Shown here: piece after piece, positions 1-8,866 of the stretch
How positions within the stretch are numbered: position 1 is the first letter of the stretch
Layout of the letters: every line of letters starts with the position of its first letter
Assembly (NCBI GenBank): GCA_021811235.1
Contig: JAJZPG010000008.1
Coordinates: 1-51,871 of the forward strand
Source of the DNA: Pseudomonadota bacterium
GTDB lineage: Bacteria > Pseudomonadota > Gammaproteobacteria > Burkholderiales > Thiobacillaceae
DNA: 51,871 bases
Direction of reading: 5' to 3'
Made by a program: the position numbers and the translations under genes
Notes under the pieces: model-generated
The model's database searches: none
Told to the model about the DNA's origin: nothing
What the model saw: the letters and a program-made list of their open reading frames with translations, nothing else

Positions 1-1
1 T

Positions 2-37
2 TATGCGCAGATCAAGGCGGTGGCGTTGATCGGGTGA
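2..37 (+). CDS. Possible C-terminal tail of a TOBE/Mop-domain (molybdate) protein, partial
   Basis: The first 36 bases read in one frame as YAQIKAVALIG followed by a TGA stop. That ending resembles the last beta strand of TOBE/Mop molybdate-binding domains (ModC, ModE, ModG type), where a V-x-A-x-I-K-A-x-x-V pattern is common. The rest of the gene lies outside the window, so the call rests on eleven residues. A molybdate protein would suit a diazotroph, but the nif genes are 14 kb away. Confidence 0.3.
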   Translation, partial: YAQIKAVALIG

Positions 38-296
38 GGGTGGTGCAGGGGCGAATGCGGGGGGTGCAGTTGCTTCAGGCCTGAACTGCAGGGCGGAGAT
101 GGAAACGTGAGCGACTGTTGATCGGCCATTGCTGCCGTTGGCTTTCACTCAACTGAACGGCGGGTGTTGCACCGGTTGCTGACGTTGCAGCCTTGGCTGC
201 GTGAATGGCCGCTTTTACCAACTGTGGGGGCAGCATCCGACCCTAAGCCGACGTTAAAGAGCAGGGCTTCTATTGGTGGTTTAAGGAGTCGCGAAG
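38..296. other. Intergenic stretch with no recognisable gene
   Basis: No convincing reading frame, RNA gene or terminator is seen here. The composition is mixed and the piece lies next to two decayed genes, so it may be scrambled intergenic or remnant DNA. Confidence 0.5.
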
Positions 297-1330
297 TTAC
301 GAAACAGTTGAGCGAAGATAGGGAATCTTCGTTAGACCAATAACTATCGCATACGAAAGTGCCAGCACCATTATTGGGAATAATACCTCCCAGGCAGGAT
401 GAATTACTGAACTCCTTGCGAAGCCGATAGCACCAAGGACTGGTGTGTGGACTAGATAGACACCAAGTGAATGCTTGCCGATCTTTGGAGCGATGGTGCC
501 TCCCCCAAAGCCAGGATATTGAAGGGCAAAAAGAAAGACAGCAGTTGCAAACAGGACAGTGCTAAACAAATACGGTCTCTCTTGGAAAGGAACTCCAGCG
601 AAATACGACAACGCCGAAGACTCAATAAAGACCAAAAGAATAGAGGTGACTAAGACTATTGAACTTGATCGTACCGAAACATCATGTACCGCTACGAAGT
701 GACCAATCGACAGAAATAGAAACGCGATAAATGGCCCTCGTTGCTCAAGCGGCAAGTGTAGCCCTATCCCGAGAGGTGTGCCTGCATAAAAAGATGTGAT
801 TAGTGAAAAGAAATAACCACAGAAGCCAATGACAAGAAGCGTTCCCGGGCGCACCGACAGCTTGATGCAAAGCGTCAAAATACTAATTGAAGTGATTAAG
901 GATATTAGGAACCACAGTGGTATTGCTGTTCCGCGAAACCAAAAAAGCTCTGGTCGTTTTACCGCGAATGAAGGGTGGCATTTAGATTCCAGAGCAAAGG
1001 GGAAAAACTCCTAGCCTGAAATATTTCCTTGAGCCACGCCCCCCCAAACATTCCGTCGATGACTATCCACATTACAAGAAGTACGGAAAGCCTTTTGACA
1101 TAGAGCCACCATCTGCTGAGGGGGCCTTCTTTATTAATGCCATTTGAAAAGAAATAGCCTGCTGCAATGAAGAAGAACGGCACGGCGAAGGAAGAAATTT
1201 GTTGGATGAATTGACCTAGGTAATACCAGTCGTTCTTTATGGCTTGGATGGCAAGAAAAGGCTCCGTGTGAATTATTACGACTGCCAGTATCGCTAGGCC
1301 TTTAAGAGTGTCGATTGATTGTGTTCGCAT
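297..1330 (-). pseudogene. Acyltransferase-3 family membrane protein, broken by a frameshift
   Basis: Two minus-strand frames together make one acyltransferase-3 (OafA/NodX-like) integral membrane O-acyltransferase. The first (959-1330, 123 residues) begins MRTQSIDTLKGLAILAVVII and carries the family's early helix with a His at about residue 21. It runs into a stop after NATLHSR. The second (to 297) continues in another frame through FAVKRPELFWFRGT, the WFL segment and later helices, ending in the HSLGVYLVHTP region typical of the last third of the family. The frame change lies near 960-975. Spliced, the product would be about 340 residues, the usual family length. Such enzymes acylate cell-surface polysaccharides or export acyl groups. 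A sequencing error could mimic the lesion, but the neighbouring gene is also truncated, which favours real decay. Confidence 0.7.
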
Positions 1331-1372
1331 ATTTCAGTTGTTCTGAACGACAAATATCATTCCGTATGGGGG

Positions 1373-1678
1373 CCTCTGGCCGACGGCGGCGGCAAGGTCA
1401 GCGCAGTGCCGCGTCCGCTGCATGGCGGCGCGCTGATCGCTAAGACCATTATCGGCTTCGCAAGGTTGCCGACCAGCCGCTGGCGCCTGGAGCCGGCACG
1501 TATCAACGGCCTGCCCGGCTGTCTGGTCTTCGACGACGAGACCAGCCAGCTGGTCCAAACCATCGCGCTAGCGCCCTCAACTACCGAGCCGGGCCGCATC
1601 AGCGCGCTCTACATACAGCGCAATCCCGACAAATTACAGGGCGTGCTGTCTGCGCTGGGCATCGGTTCCGCCGGCTGA
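1373..1678 (+). pseudogene. ECF41-type (SigJ-like) sigma factor, 3' remnant
   Basis: About 100 residues in this frame match the C-terminal SnoaL-like extension of ECF41/SigJ sigma factors: ADGGGKVSAVPRPLHGG, then GLPGCLVF and the ending ALYIQRNPDKL. The sigma-2 and sigma-4 DNA-binding parts are absent. The reading frame is open back to 1319, but the first 18 residues are unrelated and overlap the start of the acyltransferase gene, so the junction at about 1370 looks like a deletion or rearrangement point. No function is expected without the sigma domains. Intact ECF41 proteins are usually partnered by a carboxymuconolactone-decarboxylase-like or oxidoreductase gene; none is seen here. Confidence 0.65.
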
Positions 1679-1690
1679 AGAAAAAAACAG

Positions 1691-1825
1691 GCAGGTACGG
1701 TGTAAACGGACGGACGATGCTCTCTTGGCGACAATGGGCCCGAGGAGTCGCCATCGTGAACTCGGTCGTTTGATTAGCGCCTGGATGATCCCGATGGTAG
1801 CGGTCTGAAATTACACCGAGCCTGC
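1691..1825. repeat. Imperfect 15-bp inverted repeat at the end of the LysR gene
   Basis: The 15 bases at 1691-1705 (gcaggtacggtgtaa) match the reverse complement of 1811-1825 at 13 of 15 positions. The right copy is the last five codons, including the stop, of the LysR gene. The pair encloses about 105 bp with no gene. It may be a remnant of a duplicated gene end or a chance match. Confidence 0.35.
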
Positions 1826-2704
1826 GATGCGCTCACGCAGCCATTGATGCGCGGGATCGCGATGGACGCGTTCATGCCAGAGCATGGATATTTCGTATCC
1901 CGGCACCTCGACCGGTGGCTCGACGATTTGTAGAGCTCGGTCGTTGCACGCCAGCCGAGACGGTAGCATCGCCACGAGATCGGTGCTTGCCAAGGCCGAC
2001 CTCAGGAAAACGAAGTTCTGCACGGAAAGCACCACCCGCCGCGTCAAGCCCAGTGCCGAGAGCACTTCGTCCGTGACGCCCTGAAACCCGCCGCCTTCAG
2101 GCGACATGATCACGTGATCGAGATTGCAGAATTGCGAAAGCGTCGGTCGTCTTTTCAGGCGCGGATGACCAGCACGGCCGGCCAGGACGAACCGCTCCGT
2201 GAAAAGTACACGCTGGTGCAAGCCGGGCGGAGCCCCTTCGGTTTTATGAAAGGCAAGATCGATCTCCCCCTGTTCCGCGTGCCTGGCAATGTGCGAGGGG
2301 CTTATCTGAAGGATTGCCAGCCGGGTACCTGGCGCCGCCGAACGCAAAACACTCAACGCCTGCAGCAGGATGCACGAGTCGGTGTAGCCAGCCGCGGCGA
2401 TGCGCCAGGTATGCGTGGCTTTGGCAGGATCAAAGGGGTCGGCAGGCGACACCGCGCGCGCAAGCGCATCCAGTGCTTGCCGCAGCGGTTCGCGCAGCGC
2501 CTCGCCCCTTGCGGTAGGCCGCATTCCTCGCGGCCCGGGCAGCAATAGCGGGTCTCCAAAGATATTCCTCAACTTGGACAGATGGACGCTGACCGACGGT
2601 TGAGCGAGGTTCAGGCGTTCCGCTGCGCGGGTCACATTGTGCTCTTTGAGCAAGACATCGAGCGTCAGCAGCAGATTCAGATCCAGCCTTTTAAGATTAT
2701 TCAT
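1811..2704 (-). CDS. LysR-family transcriptional regulator
   Basis: This 297-residue protein has the full LysR layout: an N-terminal winged helix-turn-helix at about residues 9-68 (LDLNLLLTLDVLLKEHNVTR, then AAERLNLAQPSVSVHLSKL) and a C-terminal periplasmic-binding-protein-like effector domain at about 90-290. The N-terminus and the PTARGEAL segment resemble the NodD/MexT branch, whose members often control a divergent efflux operon. It is transcribed away from the RND operon starting at 3040, so regulation of that operon is the simplest guess. A perfect palindrome lies 14 bases upstream of its ATG and may be its autoregulatory operator. The inducer is unknown. Confidence 0.9.
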   Translation of the reverse strand: MNNLKRLDLNLLLTLDVLLKEHNVTRAAERLNLAQPSVSVHLSKLRNIFGDPLLLPGPRGMRPTARGEALREPLRQALDALARAVSPADPFDPAKATHTWRIAAAGYTDSCILLQALSVLRSAAPGTRLAILQISPSHIARHAEQGEIDLAFHKTEGAPPGLHQRVLFTERFVLAGRAGHPRLKRRPTLSQFCNLDHVIMSPEGGGFQGVTDEVLSALGLTRRVVLSVQNFVFLRSALASTDLVAMLPSRLACNDRALQIVEPPVEVPGYEISMLWHERVHRDPAHQWLRERIAGSV

Positions 2705-2717
2705 GGCAATACCTGGG

Positions 2718-2741
2718 ATATTGGAAATTCATTTCCAATAT
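2718..2741. promoter_or_regulatory. 24-bp perfect palindrome, candidate LysR operator
   Basis: Arms of 11 bases (atattggaaat and its exact complement) are separated by two bases. The site is AT-rich and sits between the LysR ATG (2704) and the divergent efflux operon. Dyads with central AT-rich spacing are typical LysR boxes (T-N11-A type). Assignment to this regulator is inferred from position. Confidence 0.6.
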
Positions 2742-3039
2742 ACCGGATGAAGACTTATCGTGCGCTGCATCCAATGTAGTCATACCTGCCTTGGATACCG
2801 GCGGCGATTGCGTCCTGGCGATCTACAACTTGCTCTAGTTGAGCAAGTTGTTCATGTCAATCCAGGGGTTGTCACAAAAGTGCCTCGGTTGACGTCTTGA
2901 TCGTGGAGTGTTTCACACAACTGACAGGAGTGCAGACCATGCAAGCAAGAATCAATCATCAACAAGCTGCCCCGGCGTGCAGCAGGCCATGCCCAAGCGT
3001 TGGGATACGTCTCAATGCACAACGCGAAGGAGCGGTTCA

Positions 3040-4188
3040 GTGAACAACATGATTCGATCGGGCGTGCTGCTCGCTGCCTTGGTAGGCATCGGCGGTGCGA
3101 TGGCCGCCTGGAAGTTCGACGCGGACTCTCAGGTCTCTGCCGCACAACCTGAACAGGCGGTAGTGGTTTCTGCCGCCACCGCGGTGGCGCGCGAATACCG
3201 CACTGTCACCAACGTCATCGGCACGGTGCTCGCGCTGCGCTCTGTGACCCTGCGCAACGAACTGCCCGGCACAGTGCGTCAGGTGAACCTGCAGCCCGGT
3301 GCCGTCGTCGAGGCGGGCACCGTGCTGGTGGCGCTGGATGTGTCGGTGGAGCAGGCGGACCTGAAGGCGCAGGAGGCGCAGCTCGGCCTGGCCGAGGCCA
3401 CGCTCAGGCGTCTGGAGCGGCTGCGCGGCTTCGACGCCATCTCCGAGATCGACCTTGACAAGGCACGCGCCGAGCGCGACGTGGCCGAGGCGCAGGTCGC
3501 GCGCACGCAGGCGCTGATCGCTCGCAAGATAATCCGCGTGCCGTTCCGCGCACGCGTGGGCCTAGCCGATCTACACGTAGGCCAGTACCTGAACGAAGGC
3601 ACGGAGATAACCACGCTGCAGAGTGTGGACGACGCGCTGCATGTCGACTTTGCTGTGCCACAGGGCGTAGCTGCGGCACTGAAGCCGGGCGACCGGGTGG
3701 GCGTCTTCTCGGACAGCAGCAACAGCGCGACAGCGGGTCCCATCCAGGCACGCGTCGTAGCCGTCGATGCCCGGGTTGACCCGGCCACGCGCAATAGCAT
3801 GGTCCGCGCCCGCATCCAGCTTGGCCATGACACAGCCGCCATGAGGCCATTACCGGCGCCGGGCTCTTCTGTGCGCGTGAGTTTGGGCATAGGCGAGCCA
3901 GCGCCGGCCGTGGCGATTCCTGCCACTGCGCTGCGCAGGGGGCCGTCGGGCGATCACGTCTACGTGATCGCCACTGGCGGCGACAAACAACGGCGCGCGC
4001 AGCAGCGCCCTGTCAAGGTGGGCGCGATGCTGGGCGATGAAGTTCTGGTGACCGGCCGCCTCGCGGCGGGTGAACTGGTCGCCACGTCAGGCTCGTTCAA
4101 GCTTCGCGACGCGGCTCTGGTGGCGGTAATGAACGCCGGCACCACGCGCACCTCGTCCGCCAGGGCGAATACCGCAACCGGCGGCTGA
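3040..4188 (+). CDS. RND efflux periplasmic adaptor (membrane fusion protein)
   Basis: The 382-residue adaptor links the inner-membrane pump to the outer-membrane channel. An N-terminal hydrophobic segment (residues about 9-24) acts as signal or anchor. Then come the first half of the biotinyl-lipoyl domain (GTVRQVNLQPGAVVEAGT), an alpha-helical hairpin rich in Glu, Ala and Arg, the second lipoyl half, and beta-barrel and membrane-proximal domains. The GTG at 3040 was chosen because an AAGGAG Shine-Dalgarno lies seven bases upstream; the frame stays open to 2908, but that extension looks non-coding. It is the first gene of a three-gene operon, with 11 bp to the pump gene. Substrate is not predictable. 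Confidence 0.9.
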   Translation: MNNMIRSGVLLAALVGIGGAMAAWKFDADSQVSAAQPEQAVVVSAATAVAREYRTVTNVIGTVLALRSVTLRNELPGTVRQVNLQPGAVVEAGTVLVALDVSVEQADLKAQEAQLGLAEATLRRLERLRGFDAISEIDLDKARAERDVAEAQVARTQALIARKIIRVPFRARVGLADLHVGQYLNEGTEITTLQSVDDALHVDFAVPQGVAAALKPGDRVGVFSDSSNSATAGPIQARVVAVDARVDPATRNSMVRARIQLGHDTAAMRPLPAPGSSVRVSLGIGEPAPAVAIPATALRRGPSGDHVYVIATGGDKQRRAQQRPVKVGAMLGDEVLVTGRLAAGELVATSGSFKLRDAALVAVMNAGTTRTSSARANTATGG

Positions 4189-4199
4189 AGGAGAAACCA

Positions 4200-7100
4200 A
4201 TGCGTTCTTCCATCACCGATCTCTTCATCCGCCACCCGGTGCTCGCCGTGGTGGTGAATATGATTATCGTGCTGGTCGGCTGGCGCGCTTTGTCAGCGCT
4301 GCCGGTGCAGCAGTATCCCAGCCTCGAGAGTTCGTCCATCGTCATCACTACGGTCTACACCGGCGCCAGTGCCGAGACCGTGCGCGGTTTTCTCACCACG
4401 CCGATTGAGCGCGCGGTATCGGCCATCGGGGGGGTTGACCATGTGGATTCGAGTAGCCGTGCCGGCGTGAGCACCGTCAATGTGCACCTCAAGCTCAACC
4501 ACAGCTCCACGGCGGCACTGGCGGAAGTGACGGCCCGGCTGCAGCAGGTGCGCTCCGAGTTGCCGGGCGAGGCCGAGCCGCCGGAAGTGGAGGTGCAGCG
4601 GGCTGATCGGCCCTACGGCACCTTCTACCTGAGCTTTGCCTCCAAGGAGCGCAGCGTCTCAGCCATCACCGATTATCTGGCGCGCAATGTGCAGCCGCGG
4701 CTGGCCACCATCGAAGGAGTGCAGCGCGTCACCAACCACGAGGGCGGCCGCAACCTCGCGATGCGGGTGTGGATCGACCCCGATCGGCTTGCCGCGCTGA
4801 ACCTCACGCCCGGAGACGTGCAGGCCGCGCTGCAGCGCAATAACTACCTCGCCGCGGTGGGGCAGACACGCAACGACAAGGTGCAGGTGAACGTACTGGC
4901 CAATACCGACCTCCGGTCGGTTGAGGAATTCCGCCAACTCATCGTCGCCGAGCGGCATGGCGCGGTAGTACGCCTGGCCGACGTTGCTCGTGTTGAATTG
5001 GGCGCCGAGGAGGCGCAGCTGGCCGCCAAATACAATGACCAGGAGGCGGTTTACCTCGGCATTTGGCCGGTTCCCGGAGCCAATGAGCTGGAGGTGGCTT
5101 CGGGCTTACGCGCCAAGATGGAAGAGATCGCACCTACGCTGCCCAAGGACATCGAGATGCGCCTGGTGTGGGACGGCACGATGTTCATGCGCGATGCGCT
5201 CAAGGAGATCAGCAAGACGCTGGCCGAGACAGTCGCCATCGTCGCGGTGGTGGTGTTTCTCTTCCTCGGCTCGGCGCGCACGGCGCTGGTGCCACTGGTG
5301 GCGATGCCGGTCTCGCTGATCGGCGCCGGTGCGGTGATGTATGCCCTCGGCTTCAGCCTGAACCTGCTCACCATCCTTGCCATCGTGCTCTCGGTTGGCC
5401 TGGTGGTGGACGATGCGATTGTCGTGGTCGAGAACGTTGAGCGCCATGTGCGAGAGGGCAAGTCACGCCTGGAGGCGGCACTGGCCGGCGCGCGCGAGCT
5501 ATTCGGTCCTATCGTCGCGATGACGATCACGCTGGCGGCGGTGTATGCGCCCATCGGCATCCAGAGTGGGCTGACCGGCGCGCTCTTCCTCGAATTCGCG
5601 ATCACGCTGGCGGCGGCTGTGGTGGTATCAGGCATCGTGGCGGTGACGCTATCGCCGGTGATGAGCGCGCATTTCGTGAACGAAGGCGGACACCAGACGC
5701 GGCTCACCATGTGGGTGAACAGGCAGTTCGATCGCGTGCGCGGTGCGTATGGGCGTGTGTTGGATGGGATTCTGGGTATGCGCGCGGCCATCGTGCTGGC
5801 CGCGCTACTGGTCGCGGCCGCGGCCTATCCGCTCTATGTCTTCTCGCGCCAGGAGCTAGCGCCGGTGGAGGACCAACGCCATATCAGCTTGTTCTACGAG
5901 GCGGCGCCCGACTCGTCGCTGGCGGCGACCAACCGCGACCACCTCGGCGTGGTGGATGCCGTGCGTGCATTTCCCGAAACTGAGTTCACCTGGTCGCTTA
6001 CTGCCAACTGGGGGGGCTTCGGCGGCATTGTTGTGAAGGACTGGAAACAACGCAACCGCTCCACCGAGGAGATGTATGGCGAGGTGTACGGCGCCGTCTC
6101 GCAGGTACCCGGCTTGCGCGTGTTTCCACGTTTGGACCCGCCACTGCCTACGCCCGGCCAGTATGACGTGGAGCTTGTGCTGCAGAGCGACGAGTCGCCG
6201 GAACAGCAGTTGGCCATTGTCTCGCGAGTAATTGAGGCCGGCATGAAGAGCGGCAAGTTCCTTTACGTAGATACCGACCTCAAGCTCGACCTGCCCGAGA
6301 CGCGTGTGGTACTTGACCGTGACCGCATTGCCGATCTGGGCCTGGACCTCGCTAGCGTGGGCCGTGAGCTGGGCACGCTGCTTGGTGGTAACTACGTCAA
6401 CCGCTTCAACTGGTTTGACCGAAGCTACAAGGTCATCCCGCAAATCGGCGACGACGGCCGGGCCTCAATTGCACCGCTACTCGACCTGAAGATCAGGACG
6501 CCTGGCGGGGCATTGGTGCCGGTATCCACCTTTGCGCGCGTGGAAACCAGCACATCGCCGCGCACACTCAACCGCTTTCAGCAACGCAACGCTCTCAAAG
6601 TGTTTGGCGGCGTTGCGCCGGGAGTCACTAAGGAAGAGGGGCTGCGCGTACTGGAGGACGCGGCGCGAATCGCCGGCGGTGACCGAGTAGTACTGGACTA
6701 TGCAGGCGAATCGCGACAACTCCGCCACGAGGGCTCGTCGCTGGCCGTCACGCTGGGCTTCAGCCTGGTGCTGATTTATCTGGTACTCGCGGCACAGTTC
6801 AAGAGCTTTCGCGATCCGCTGATCGTGTTGCTGGGCTCAGTGCCCCTGGCCATCTCCGGTGCGCTGGTTTTCACCTTCCTCGACCTTACCACCATCAACA
6901 TCTACTCGCAGGTAGGTCTGATTACGCTGGTTGGCCTGATCGCAAAGAACGGCATCCTGATCGTGGAGTTCGCCAACACTCTCCAGGAACGTGGACTGGC
7001 CAAGCTGGACGCATTGCGCGAGGCTGCGCTCACACGCCTGCGGCCGGTTTTGATGACCTCAGCTGCCACCGTGTTCGGCCATCTACCGCTTGTGCTGGTG

Positions 7101-7289
7101 TCGGGACCGGGTGCGCATGCCCGCAACAGTATCGGCACAGTGCTGGTTACGGGCATGGTGATTGGCACGGTGTTCACGCTGGTAGTGGTGCCGGTGTTTT
7201 ACATGCTGATCGCGAAAGATCGGCGCGGCGAGGCTATGGATAAGGTCGCGGATCCGGCTCCCGATGGCGCCATCGCGATCGCAAGCTGA
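4200..7289 (+). CDS. RND multidrug efflux pump, inner-membrane permease (HAE1 family)
   Basis: At 1029 residues this has the usual AcrB/MexB length and layout: TM1 near residues 12-30, a large periplasmic porter domain, TM2-6 from about 335, a second periplasmic domain and TM8-12 at the end. The proton-relay pair of TM4 is intact as D404-D405 in GLVVDDAIVVVENVER. It drives drug/proton antiport as a homotrimer with the adaptor upstream and channel downstream. The start IRHPVLAVVVNMII after MRSSITDLF is typical of the MexI/AcrB-like branch. The divergent LysR gene is the likely regulator. Confidence 0.95.
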   Translation: MRSSITDLFIRHPVLAVVVNMIIVLVGWRALSALPVQQYPSLESSSIVITTVYTGASAETVRGFLTTPIERAVSAIGGVDHVDSSSRAGVSTVNVHLKLNHSSTAALAEVTARLQQVRSELPGEAEPPEVEVQRADRPYGTFYLSFASKERSVSAITDYLARNVQPRLATIEGVQRVTNHEGGRNLAMRVWIDPDRLAALNLTPGDVQAALQRNNYLAAVGQTRNDKVQVNVLANTDLRSVEEFRQLIVAERHGAVVRLADVARVELGAEEAQLAAKYNDQEAVYLGIWPVPGANELEVASGLRAKMEEIAPTLPKDIEMRLVWDGTMFMRDALKEISKTLAETVAIVAVVVFLFLGSARTALVPLVAMPVSLIGAGAVMYALGFSLNLLTILAIVLSVGLVVDDAIVVVENVERHVREGKSRLEAALAGARELFGPIVAMTITLAAVYAPIGIQSGLTGALFLEFAITLAAAVVVSGIVAVTLSPVMSAHFVNEGGHQTRLTMWVNRQFDRVRGAYGRVLDGILGMRAAIVLAALLVAAAAYPLYVFSRQELAPVEDQRHISLFYEAAPDSSLAATNRDHLGVVDAVRAFPETEFTWSLTANWGGFGGIVVKDWKQRNRSTEEMYGEVYGAVSQVPGLRVFPRLDPPLPTPGQYDVELVLQSDESPEQQLAIVSRVIEAGMKSGKFLYVDTDLKLDLPETRVVLDRDRIADLGLDLASVGRELGTLLGGNYVNRFNWFDRSYKVIPQIGDDGRASIAPLLDLKIRTPGGALVPVSTFARVETSTSPRTLNRFQQRNALKVFGGVAPGVTKEEGLRVLEDAARIAGGDRVVLDYAGESRQLRHEGSSLAVTLGFSLVLIYLVLAAQFKSFRDPLIVLLGSVPLAISGALVFTFLDLTTINIYSQVGLITLVGLIAKNGILIVEFANTLQERGLAKLDALREAALTRLRPVLMTSAATVFGHLPLVLVSGPGAHARNSIGTVLVTGMVIGTVFTLVVVPVFYMLIAKDRRGEAMDKVADPAPDGAIAIAS

Positions 7290-7301
7290 CGAGAAGGAGC
7301 A

Positions 7302-8720
7302 GTGATGAAGGAAACTCTTTTGTTGCTGGTTACAGCGCTTGCTCTTGCCGGCTGCACCAGCCTGGCGCCGGACTACCAGCGCCCTGTCGCTCCTGTGGCT
7401 CAAGCGTGGCCTTCGGGAACCGGAGCCTCGTCCGCCAGCGCGGGTAATGCAGTGGCCGACCGGACGTGGCAGCAGTTCTTCACCGATGAGCGGTTGCGGG
7501 AACTCATCGGCCAGGCACTGGAGCACAACCGCGATCTGCGGGTGGCCGCCCTCAACATCGAGCGAGCCCGTGCGTTGTACCGTATCGAGCAGGCCGACCG
7601 GGTGCCGATGGTGGCCGTGGGCGCGGGCATGACGGCGCAGCGCACGCCCGGCAGCCTCACCGCCAGCGGCAGTTCCGAAACGACGCGCCGCTACGACGTG
7701 GCCGCCGGCATCAGCGGCTACGAGCTGGACTTTTTTGGCCGCGTGCGCAGCCTGAACGAGGCTGCGCTGCAGGAGTTCCTTGCCACCGAGCAGGCCCGTG
7801 ACAGTGCACAAATCAGCTTGGTGGCCGAGGTGGCCAATGCCTACCTTACGCTCGCGGCTGAACGCGAGCGCCAGAGGCTCGCGAGCGAGACGCTGGAGAA
7901 CCAGCGCGACGCCCATGCGCTGATCCAGCGTCGTGTCGAATCGGGAATGGCCTCGCAGATCGATCTGCGTCGGTCGCAGACCACAGTTGACGCGGCCCGT
8001 GCCGACCTAGCGCGATATACCGCTCTGGCCGTACAGGCGGAAAACGCGCTGGCCTTGCTGGCGGGTGGGCCGGTTAATCCCTCGCTGCTGCCGGACTCAC
8101 TTGCACCGGTGGCCTCGCTGGACATATTGCCGGTGGGGGTTCCTTCACAGGTTCTGCAACGCCGGCCGGACATTCGCGGCGTCGAACACCGCCTGCAAGC
8201 GGCTCACGCACAGATCGGTGTCGCACGCGCGGCCTATTTCCCCAGTATCACGCTCACCGCGAGTGGCGGGGTGGCCAGCGGCGCACTGTCCACGCTCTTC
8301 AAGAGCGGCTCTGGCGCCTGGGCCTTTGAGCCGCTGGTCACGCTACCTATCTTCGACAGTGGGCGACGCCGGGCCGCGGTGAAGGTGGCCGAAGCAGAGC
8401 GCGGGATGCTGCTGGCGGAATACGAAGGTACTTTACAACGCGCCTTCCGGGAGGTGGCCGATGCACTTGCGGTTCGTAGCACGCTGGGCGAGCAGTTAGA
8501 AGCGCAGGAGTCGCTGGTGGCGGCTACGGCCGACACTTTCAGACTCTCGGAGATCCGCTTCCAACAGGGCGCTCAGAGCTATCTGGAGGTGCTGGACGCG
8601 CAGCGCGAGATGTATGCGGCCCAGCAAGGACTGATCGCTGTACGCCTGACGCGTCTCGAGAACCAGGTGTTGCTGTACAAGGCGCTGGGCGGCGGATGGG
8701 AAGGCACGGCTGCCACGTGA
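7302..8720 (+). CDS. RND efflux outer-membrane channel lipoprotein (NodT/OprM family)
   Basis: The 472-residue protein has a lipoprotein signal with lipobox LALAGC (Cys17), then the two OEP repeats that form the TolC-like beta-barrel and alpha-barrel. The NodT-family hallmarks are present: SLAPDYQRP just after the lipid anchor, VPSQVLQRRPDI in the middle and LEVLDAQREMY near the end. It is 12 bp downstream of the pump gene with an AGGAG ribosome site, and closes the operon. It gives the pump its exit duct through the outer membrane. Confidence 0.93.
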   Translation: MMKETLLLLVTALALAGCTSLAPDYQRPVAPVAQAWPSGTGASSASAGNAVADRTWQQFFTDERLRELIGQALEHNRDLRVAALNIERARALYRIEQADRVPMVAVGAGMTAQRTPGSLTASGSSETTRRYDVAAGISGYELDFFGRVRSLNEAALQEFLATEQARDSAQISLVAEVANAYLTLAAERERQRLASETLENQRDAHALIQRRVESGMASQIDLRRSQTTVDAARADLARYTALAVQAENALALLAGGPVNPSLLPDSLAPVASLDILPVGVPSQVLQRRPDIRGVEHRLQAAHAQIGVARAAYFPSITLTASGGVASGALSTLFKSGSGAWAFEPLVTLPIFDSGRRRAAVKVAEAERGMLLAEYEGTLQRAFREVADALAVRSTLGEQLEAQESLVAATADTFRLSEIRFQQGAQSYLEVLDAQREMYAAQQGLIAVRLTRLENQVLLYKALGGGWEGTAAT

Positions 8721-8866
8721 TCTGCGTCGCCAAGTGGCGCAACTTCCAAATCCGCCGTATCGGCCAGGCGCCATGGTGAGCATTTTTTTCGTGGAACCGG
8801 TCCTCCGTCTGATTCGCTGTTGCGAGGTGGTCCTACTGAATTCGAGACGAGAAAGGAACTGCTGAA

